In this document: one piece after another, positions 6,628 to 11,057 of the stretch
Position numbering within the stretch: the first letter of the stretch is position 1
Layout: each line of letters starts with the position of its first letter
Assembly (NCBI GenBank): GCA_947490975.1
Contig: CANLHV010000035.1
Coordinates: 1-11,057, forward strand
Direction of reading: 5' to 3'
DNA: 11,057 nucleotides
DNA from: Acidimicrobiaceae bacterium
GTDB lineage: Bacteria; Actinomycetota; Acidimicrobiia; Acidimicrobiales; Ilumatobacteraceae
Notes under the pieces: generated by a model
Told to the model about the DNA's origin: nothing
The model's database searches: none
The model's input: the letters and a program-made list of their open reading frames with translations, nothing else
Translations under genes and position numbers: made by a program

Positions 6628-7500
6628 ATGCGGGTGAAACCACGATTTAAAGACGTCGCCACCGTTCGCAGCGGGCTAAAAAAAGAAAATTATCTTGCCG
6701 ATGACGGCATCGCAGGTGTGGTCTATTTGGCCGACCGACTGGGCAAGCCAGTTTTGATCGAAGGTCCAGCGGGCACGGGCAAGACCCAACTCGCAAAGAG
6801 TGTTGCCGAGTTGACGGGTGCACGATTGATTCGTTTGCAATGTTACGAAGGCCTTGATGAGTCGAAGGCACTTTACGAATGGAACTACAAGAAACAGTTG
6901 CTGCGCATTCAAGCCGACAAGAAGAGCGACTCATGGAGTGAAGTTCACGACGATATTTTCAGCGAAGAGTTTTTGCTGACTCGGCCGTTGCTTGAGGCGA
7001 TCACCAGCGAAGAGCCAGTTGTCTTGTTGATCGACGAAGTTGACCGTGTCGAAGTCGAGACTGAAGCGCTGTTGCTCGAGATTTTGTCTGAATATCAAGT
7101 TTCGATCCCTGAGTTGGGCACAATTACGGCAAAGCAGATTCCGCTTGTGTTCTTGACTTCGAACAACACACGTGAACTCTCAGAGGCGCTGAAGCGTCGC
7201 TGTCTCTATCTACATGTCGATTATCCAGACCTCGAGCGCGAAAAAGAAATTGTCTTGACGAAAGTTCCGGACATCAGCGAAAATCTTGCGGATCAAATTG
7301 CCCGAATTGTGCGCAGCATCCGCCAACTAGATCTGAAGAAGGCGCCTTCTGTGAGTGAAACCCTTGACTGGGCCCGCACACTGATGATTCTCGGCATCGA
7401 AACAATCGACGAGAAAGAAGCCAAAGAGACTCTGCATATCCTTCTGAAATATCAGACTGACATCGCAAAAGCGGCCAAAGAACTTTCAGTTACGAAGTGA
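6628..7500 (+). CDS. MoxR-family AAA+ ATPase (CoxD-like)
   Basis: This is a AAA+ ATPase of the MoxR group, whose members act as chaperones in metalloenzyme maturation and work with a VWA-domain partner. It has 290 residues. Walker A is GPAGTGKT (46-53) and Walker B is LLIDEVDR (133-140) with Asp136-Glu137. Sensor 1 is TSNN (177-180), and the arginines in ALKRRC (187-192) are at the arginine-finger position. The helical lid region at about 240-280 (APSVSETLDWARTL) is typical of the family. It matches the CoxD-like branch found with CO dehydrogenase genes, but none are here. In-frame GTG 6634 may be the real start. It is immediately upstream of the VWA gene (8 nt), so the two are certainly one operon. 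Its client is unknown. Confidence 0.92.
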   Translation: MRVKPRFKDVATVRSGLKKENYLADDGIAGVVYLADRLGKPVLIEGPAGTGKTQLAKSVAELTGARLIRLQCYEGLDESKALYEWNYKKQLLRIQADKKSDSWSEVHDDIFSEEFLLTRPLLEAITSEEPVVLLIDEVDRVEVETEALLLEILSEYQVSIPELGTITAKQIPLVFLTSNNTRELSEALKRRCLYLHVDYPDLEREKEIVLTKVPDISENLADQIARIVRSIRQLDLKKAPSVSETLDWARTLMILGIETIDEKEAKETLHILLKYQTDIAKAAKELSVTK

Positions 7501-7508
7501 GTCTTTAA

Positions 7509-8957
7509 GTGCCCGTACTTGACCTGATGTCGGGTTTCATTGCCGAGTTGCGCAATGCGGGTTTGCCAGTGAGTCTGACTGAAAACCTTGACGCCATGGA
7601 GGCAGTGAAGGTGATACCGATCGAAGATCGCGATGCATTTAAATATGCTCTCGGCGCAACGCTCGTCAAGAACAATGCACACTGGCGAGTTTTCGAAACT
7701 ATTTTCGAAGTCTATTTTTCGTTGCGTGGCCCCGAATACGAAATAAACCAAGAAAATCAACCCGACGACTTCTGGCGCGAAATGCAAGACCAAATGGACC
7801 AAGTAAAGGGTCAGGGCGAAGGCAAAGGCTCTGGTGGCGGAATGGATTCGTTGACGCCCGAAGAGATCGCGGCGATGTTGATGCGTGCGTTGATGAATGG
7901 TGATCAAGCGATGATGCGAGCGCTAGCCAAGCAATCGGTGCAGCGGTTTGCAGGCATGGAGCCTGGTCGGCCTGTGGGTGGCACTTACTACTTGTATCGC
8001 ACGCTGCGCAATCTTGATCTCGACAACATGTTGCAAAAATTGATGGATGCCAATCGTGAGATGAGCAAGCAAGAACTCACTTCGCTCGAAGAACGTCTCG
8101 AAAAAGACGAGTTTGAAAGTCGCATTGAACAATTTAAACAAGAAGTTGAAGCAGAGATTCGCCGTCGACTTGTCGCTGATCGTGGCGCAGAAGCGATGGC
8201 TAAAACGTTGCGCAAACCATTGCCAGAAGATGTCGAGTTCATGCACGCCAGTCGCGACGAGATGCAAAGTTTGAAGAAGGCTTTGTATCCGTTGACGCGA
8301 AAACTGGCTGCGCGTTTGGCACGCAAGCGTCGTCACGGTCGTAAAGGTCCGCTCGATTTTCGCAACACAGTGCGGCACTCGTTGAGTTATGGCGGTGTGC
8401 CTGCCGATCCGAAGTTTCGATATCCGCGGCCGGCAAAGCCTGAGTTGATGGTTGTCGCCGATATCTCGGGCAGCGTCGCTGCGTTTGCGCGGTTCACTTT
8501 GATGTTCGTCTATGCAATTCAGAATCAGTTCTCTAAAGTTCGTTCATTCGTGTTTATTGATGGCATCGACGAGGTGACAAAGTTCTTTAAGTCAACCGAA
8601 GACATCGGTGAAGCTATTAACCGAGTCAATACTGAAGCTGATGTTGTTTGGGTCGACGGTCACAGCGACTACGGCCACGCATTTGAAGTTTTCTTTGAGC
8701 GCTACGGCAAAGACATCAATTCGAAAACAACGATTTTGCTACTTGGCGATGCGCGTAACAACTATCACGCCGCGCAGTCATGGGTGGTTAAAGAGATGCG
8801 CAAGCGAGCCCGTCACGTTTATTGGCTGAACCCCGAGCCGAAGTCATATTGGAATACGGGCGATTCGATAGTCGGCGAGTATGGCGCCCACACTGACGGC
8901 GTTTTTGAGTGTCGCAATTTGCGACAACTCGAAGGCTTCGTTGAAAACTTAGCCTGA
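7509..8957 (+). CDS. VWA-domain CoxE-like protein
   Basis: This is a cytosolic protein of the CoxE-like von Willebrand factor A family, the regular partner of MoxR/CoxD ATPases. Of 482 residues, about 1-80 form an N-terminal helical domain (LPVSLTENLDAMEAV). Residues 101-112 are a Gly-rich linker. Residues about 160-250 are highly charged and helical, likely coiled coil. Residues 312-470 are the VWA domain. The MIDAS metal site begins DISGS (Asp318, Ser320, Ser322); Ser386/Asp387 (GHSDYG) and Asp414 (LLGDARNN) are the likely further ligands. The start is a GTG at 7509, 8 nt after the ATPase stop; ATG 7527 is an alternative. The 3' end overlaps the convergent SURF1 gene by 9 nt. Function is inferred from family only: delivery or remodelling of an unknown metalloenzyme. 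Confidence 0.9.
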   Translation: MPVLDLMSGFIAELRNAGLPVSLTENLDAMEAVKVIPIEDRDAFKYALGATLVKNNAHWRVFETIFEVYFSLRGPEYEINQENQPDDFWREMQDQMDQVKGQGEGKGSGGGMDSLTPEEIAAMLMRALMNGDQAMMRALAKQSVQRFAGMEPGRPVGGTYYLYRTLRNLDLDNMLQKLMDANREMSKQELTSLEERLEKDEFESRIEQFKQEVEAEIRRRLVADRGAEAMAKTLRKPLPEDVEFMHASRDEMQSLKKALYPLTRKLAARLARKRRHGRKGPLDFRNTVRHSLSYGGVPADPKFRYPRPAKPELMVVADISGSVAAFARFTLMFVYAIQNQFSKVRSFVFIDGIDEVTKFFKSTEDIGEAINRVNTEADVVWVDGHSDYGHAFEVFFERYGKDINSKTTILLLGDARNNYHAAQSWVVKEMRKRARHVYWLNPEPKSYWNTGDSIVGEYGAHTDGVFECRNLRQLEGFVENLA

Positions 8958-9704
8958 TTTAAGTTTTCGTCGCACGACGACGACCCAACCAGCAGCAACG
9001 AAGACAGAAAAAATAAACCACTGAGCTGTGTAGCTCAGGTGAGAACCAGTCGATAAAACTGGGTCGGCAATGCGTGCGATCGCCGGCGAGTCTTTCGGTT
9101 GCGAGTCGAGAACTTCGAGGTAGATCTCAGTGTTGAGATTTTTGATTTGCTGCGACAAACGAGGCAGATCAATGTTGATCACTTCACTTAATTTGCCCGT
9201 GGTGGGGTCGCTGAGTTCGCCAAAGCGACGCGACTCAGAAACTCGTACACGCGCAATAAGTTGCACAGTGCCTGCGGGGGCTTTTGGTGTGGCAGTTGCT
9301 TGTGTAATAAAACCGCGGTTGACAAGCACAACTTGATCGCCAGAGCCGCTGTTGATTGAGCTGCCGCCAATCAAAAGTGGCGTGAGCGGGTCAACGCCTG
9401 AAATTCCTTCTTGCGAACGGTTGACTGCAAGCAGCGTTTGGTCATCAAGATAAGTGCCAGACACCGAGACATTCAGCCATTCGAGATCTGAAGCCTCGAT
9501 GCCGTCGGTGCCAAGTTCAGTAAGCAGACTCTGCAGTTGTTTCGGCTGAGCGTCGATTCGCGCTGAAACTATTTTGTTGAAGTCGATTCGCTCGCCATAA
9601 CGGCTGTATTGCCAAAGACCAAGGTTGATCATTAAAACGATTGCGGCGACGACGGTCACATGCAAAAACACCCAACTTGGTCGATATAAAAACCGATACT
9701 TCAC
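8949..9704 (-). CDS. SURF1-family cytochrome oxidase assembly protein
   Basis: This membrane protein of the SURF1 family assists assembly of haem-copper cytochrome c oxidase, probably haem a insertion. From the GTG at 9704 it has 251 residues. A first membrane segment at about 11-31 ends in the conserved LGLWQ (28-32). A large external domain carries GTY (83-85), VNRGF (128-132) and many polar loops. The signature HLSYTAQWF (222-230) leads into the second membrane segment, then a basic tail RRKLK. The reading frame stays open upstream to an ATG at 9848, but the extra 48 residues do not resemble SURF1 and would overlap the divergent gene. TACGAT 6 nt before the GTG suggests a leaderless start. 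No oxidase subunit genes are in view. Confidence 0.9.
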   Translation of the reverse strand: MKYRFLYRPSWVFLHVTVVAAIVLMINLGLWQYSRYGERIDFNKIVSARIDAQPKQLQSLLTELGTDGIEASDLEWLNVSVSGTYLDDQTLLAVNRSQEGISGVDPLTPLLIGGSSINSGSGDQVVLVNRGFITQATATPKAPAGTVQLIARVRVSESRRFGELSDPTTGKLSEVINIDLPRLSQQIKNLNTEIYLEVLDSQPKDSPAIARIADPVLSTGSHLSYTAQWFIFSVFVAAGWVVVVRRKLKSG

Positions 9705-9710
9705 AAAATC

Positions 9711-9716
9711 ATCGTA
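9711..9716 (-). promoter_or_regulatory. Candidate -10 box for a leaderless SURF1 transcript
   Basis: On the minus strand TACGAT ends 6 nt before the GTG at 9704, with no Shine-Dalgarno between. It overlaps the first copy of an 8-bp direct repeat. Confidence 0.4.
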
Positions 9717-9762
9717 TCTGTGCGCGTCGTGGCTGATTAGTGCAACTATCGTTCTATCTGTG
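9715..9762 (+). repeat. TATCTGTG direct repeat, two copies 40 bp apart
   Basis: TATCTGTG occurs at 9715-9722 and 9755-9762, exactly 40 bp start to start, in the 61-bp gap between the divergent SURF1 and DCC-family genes. One copy overlaps the SURF1 -10 candidate and the other lies 3 nt before the ATG at 9766. It could be a shared operator, or chance. Confidence 0.4.
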
Positions 9763-9765
9763 ACG

Positions 9766-10143
9766 ATGCACACGACAGATTTTTTAATCTGGGATGGTGA
9801 TTGTGCATTTTGCGCGCGATGCGTTGCATTCATCGAGCGTCGTATCAAGACAGACGCAAAAATTGTTGCGCATCAAAAAGCAGATCTCAAGACACTCGGT
9901 TTGACCACAGAACAATGCACGACGGCTTTGCAATGGGTTAGTCGTGACGCAACAATTCGTTCGGGTAGCAGGGCAGTTGCTGCACTTTTGCGCTCGAGTA
10001 ATTTCGGCTGGGCGATACTTGGAGTCGCTATCGACTTGCCGGTTGTGCGCGTGGTTTCATCCGCAATTTATAAATTGATCGCCAAGAATCGCCAGCATTT
10101 GCCAGGTGGCACTGATGCATGCGCAATAGACCAACGCGAATAA
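9766..10143 (+). CDS. DCC-family (DUF393) thiol-disulfide oxidoreductase-like protein
   Basis: This is a small thioredoxin-fold protein of the DCC/DUF393 (YuxK-like) family, predicted to have thiol-disulfide redox activity; the physiological substrate is unknown. It has 125 residues from the ATG at 9766. The hallmark WDGDCAFCARCVAFIERR (9-26) contains the DG-x-C-x-x-C motif with Cys13 and Cys16, plus Cys19. RSGSRAVAALL (65-75) and the closing IAKNRQHLPGG (105-115) also fit the family. The frame is open back to 9625, but homologous sequence begins just before the DGDC motif and the longer form would run into SURF1. There is no signal peptide, so it is probably cytosolic. Divergent pairing with SURF1 hints at a redox link but does not prove one. 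Confidence 0.85.
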   Translation: MHTTDFLIWDGDCAFCARCVAFIERRIKTDAKIVAHQKADLKTLGLTTEQCTTALQWVSRDATIRSGSRAVAALLRSSNFGWAILGVAIDLPVVRVVSSAIYKLIAKNRQHLPGGTDACAIDQRE

Positions 10144-10158
10144 GCCCCAACTCCGCCC

Positions 10159-10207
10159 GCGTGTTAATCATCACGCTATCCCGCTATCGTTGATACGGCA
10201 ATCAACG
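10159..10207 (+). repeat. Inverted and direct repeats upstream of the metX leader
   Basis: GCGTG (10159-10163) pairs with CACGC (10172-10176), possibly ending the upstream transcript, though no T run follows. CGCTATC is repeated at 10174-10180 and 10182-10188. CGTTGAT (10188-10194) is a perfect inverted repeat with ATCAACG (10201-10207) around ACGGCA. The last element sits just upstream of the likely transcription start of the riboswitch and could be an operator. Confidence 0.4.
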
Positions 10208-10209
10208 TG

Positions 10210-10215
10210 TAAAAG
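10210..10215 (+). promoter_or_regulatory. Weak candidate -10 box for the metX leader
   Basis: TAAAAG preceded by TG (10208-10209) resembles an extended -10 and would start transcription near 10222, just before the first leader helix. TTGATA at 10190-10195 is the only -35-like element, but the spacing of 14 nt is short. Confidence 0.25.
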
Positions 10216-10223
10216 CGTGGTTT

Positions 10224-10384
10224 GCGAGAAGTTGCATCAGGAGTGACCAAATGGTCCGGCAACCGGGGTTAGACCCACGGTGCCAGCTCACCTTCGGGTG
10301 GGGATGTGGCTCAGCGAAAGCTGAGCAACGGGCCGAACTCTAAATGCAAATCTTGCAACTCGCGCACGATTTAAGAAACGAGTT
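10224..10384 (+). promoter_or_regulatory. Candidate switching helices of the metX riboswitch (translational control)
   Basis: Three strands compete. GCGAG (10224-10228) plus TTGCA (10232-10236) can pair with TGCAACTCGC (10354-10363), consuming the 5' side of P1. When P1 forms, AACTCG (10357-10362) is free to pair with CGAGTT (10379-10384), which covers bases 6-11 before the metX ATG, including its only weak Shine-Dalgarno. Ligand binding would thus hide the start region and switch metX off. There is no T-rich terminator in the leader, which favours translational control. Confidence 0.5.
10232..10340 (+). ncRNA. SAM-clan riboswitch (probably SAM-I/IV variant) upstream of metX
   Basis: This is a cis-acting RNA that binds S-adenosylmethionine. 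It carries the conserved SAM-I/SAM-IV core words CGGCAACC (10257-10264) and GGTGCCA (10279-10285), preceded by ATCAGGAG. P1 is probably GCATC (10234-10238) with GATGT (10303-10307). P2 is only GACC-AAAT-GGTC (10245-10256), with no room for the SAM-I kink-turn. P3 is ACCG/CGGT with GGG/CCC inside (10262-10281). P4 is CTCACC-TTCG-GGTGGG (10287-10302). A further hairpin, GCTCAGC-GAAA-GCTGAGC (10309-10326), lies outside P1, as P5 does in SAM-IV. GGGTT (10266-10270) and AACTC (10336-10340) could form the pseudoknot of that class. The position directly before metX strongly supports methionine control. The exact class is my inference. Confidence 0.85.
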
Positions 10385-10389
10385 CAGCA

Positions 10390-11057
10390 ATGACCAGACA
10401 TGATTATCTCGCGACTGGCGCGTGGCATGCTGGGCTGCCTTCGGGGACGCGAAAGTTTTTGCACTTTCCGGCCGAGCGACCGATTGCGCTAGATAACTCG
10501 AAAACTTTGCAAGACGTCACCGTCGCATATGAAACGTGGGGCGAATTAAACAAAGATAAGTCGAACGCAATTTTGTTGTGTCACGCATGGACAGGTGACT
10601 CGCATGCTGCTGGCAGCGCCGAAGAAGGCACACCGACACCAGGTTGGTGGGAGGGTCTTGTTGGCCCGAATTGTGCGATCGATACAAACAAGTGGTTTGT
10701 TGTGTGCACGAATTCGCTCGGCGGTTGTCAAGGTACTACCGGCCCTGCGTCGAATCATCCGCAAGATGGCAAGCCGTATGGTTCACGATTTCCGGTTATC
10801 ACTGTGCGCGACATGGTGCGCGCGCAAGTGCGCGTCAGTGACATGCTCGGCATCGATGTTTGGCACTCGGTGATTGGTGGATCAATGGGCGGCATGCAAG
10901 TGCTCGAATGGGCAATCACATTTCCGCATCGACTGCGAACCGCAATACCGATTGCCACGTGTTTGCAGGCCACAGCGCAACAAATTGCGTGGGGTGCGAT
11001 CGGGCGTCGCGCAATTCGCCTTGACCCTAAATGGCAAGGCGGAGATTATTACGACGC
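10390..11057 (+). CDS. metX: Homoserine O-acetyltransferase, 5' part (runs off the window)
   Basis: This alpha/beta hydrolase-fold enzyme acylates L-homoserine, normally with acetyl-CoA, to commit it to methionine synthesis. 222 complete codons are visible from the ATG at 10390; the reading frame is open to the window edge, so about the last third to two fifths of a usual MetX is missing. Family landmarks are FPAERPIALD (26-35), VAYETWGELN (45-54), CHAWTGDSHAAG (64-75), SLGGCQGTTGPAS (109-121) and SRFPVITVRDMV (132-143). The nucleophile elbow GGSMGG (163-168) has Ser165. The catalytic Asp and His lie beyond the edge. Acetyl versus succinyl specificity cannot be judged from this part. The gene is preceded by a SAM-clan riboswitch, which fits feedback from the pathway's end product. 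Confidence 0.96.
   Translation, partial: MTRHDYLATGAWHAGLPSGTRKFLHFPAERPIALDNSKTLQDVTVAYETWGELNKDKSNAILLCHAWTGDSHAAGSAEEGTPTPGWWEGLVGPNCAIDTNKWFVVCTNSLGGCQGTTGPASNHPQDGKPYGSRFPVITVRDMVRAQVRVSDMLGIDVWHSVIGGSMGGMQVLEWAITFPHRLRTAIPIATCLQATAQQIAWGAIGRRAIRLDPKWQGGDYYD

Noticed and set aside
7452..8378. Two 151-codon minus-strand frames opposite the VWA gene
   Set aside because: Both mirror the charged, helical coding region of the VWA gene and lack recognisable protein features or start signals.
9625..9765. Longer DCC-family start at 9625
   Set aside because: The added 47 residues are antisense to SURF1 coding sequence, and the family begins just before the DGxCxxC motif.
9705..9848. Longer SURF1 start at the ATG at 9848
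   Set aside because: It would overlap the divergent DCC-family gene by over 80 bp and adds 48 residues unlike SURF1; the GTG at 9704 sits just before the first membrane segment.
10159..10176. Intrinsic terminator of the DCC-family gene
   Set aside because: The 5-bp stem GCGTG/CACGC with an 8-nt loop has no T tract after it, so I kept it only as part of a repeat feature.
10545..10973. Several short frames on both strands after 10545
   Set aside because: All lie within the metX coding sequence, whose frame is open from 10390 to the window edge with clear family motifs.

Overview
The window is an ordinary chromosomal stretch of a bacterium that is most likely actinobacterial (Actinomycetota). 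The evidence is an actinobacterial-looking MurJ, SURF1 and MetX, a SAM-clan riboswitch of the SAM-I/IV kind, and several start codons with no Shine-Dalgarno but a TAnnnT hexamer 6-8 nt upstream. Base composition looks close to half G+C by eye. That is low for the phylum and would fit an aquatic lineage such as Acidimicrobiia, but this placement is an inference. There are no tRNA or rRNA genes, CRISPR arrays, transposases or phage genes.

Layout. Bases 1-595 hold rplU and rpmA (ribosomal proteins bL21 and bL27) on the plus strand. Bases 641-2738 hold a two-gene minus-strand unit, a dGTPase-type HD phosphohydrolase followed by a nucleoside hydrolase. It separates rplU-rpmA from obgE, which normally follows them directly. 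Bases 2837-5181 resume the plus strand with obgE (ribosome-associated GTPase) and proB (glutamate 5-kinase). Bases 5204-6574 are a minus-strand MurJ-type lipid II flippase. Bases 6628-8957 are a plus-strand pair, a MoxR-type AAA+ ATPase and a CoxE-like VWA protein. Bases 8949-9704 are a minus-strand SURF1 (cytochrome oxidase assembly) overlapping the VWA gene tail to tail. A divergent DCC-family thiol oxidoreductase follows at 9766-10143. Bases 10144-10389 carry a SAM-clan riboswitch, which controls metX (homoserine O-acetyltransferase). metX starts at 10390 and runs off the right edge.

How the genes work together. rplU, rpmA and obgE belong to ribosome structure and assembly. proB starts proline synthesis, but proA does not follow it. 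The dGTPase and nucleoside hydrolase could act in sequence (dNTP to nucleoside to free base). The AAA+/VWA pair resembles CoxD/CoxE, which mature carbon monoxide dehydrogenase, yet no CO dehydrogenase genes are present. Its neighbour SURF1 is an assembly factor for another respiratory metalloenzyme. The riboswitch very probably shuts down metX when S-adenosylmethionine is plentiful, and the leader contains mutually exclusive helices that could do this at the level of translation.

I found no clearly new defence or mobile system. The points most worth a second look are the riboswitch and its switching helices, the orphan AAA+/VWA pair beside SURF1, the interrupted rplU-rpmA-obgE operon, the loss of key charged positions in MurJ, and the recurrent leaderless start signature.
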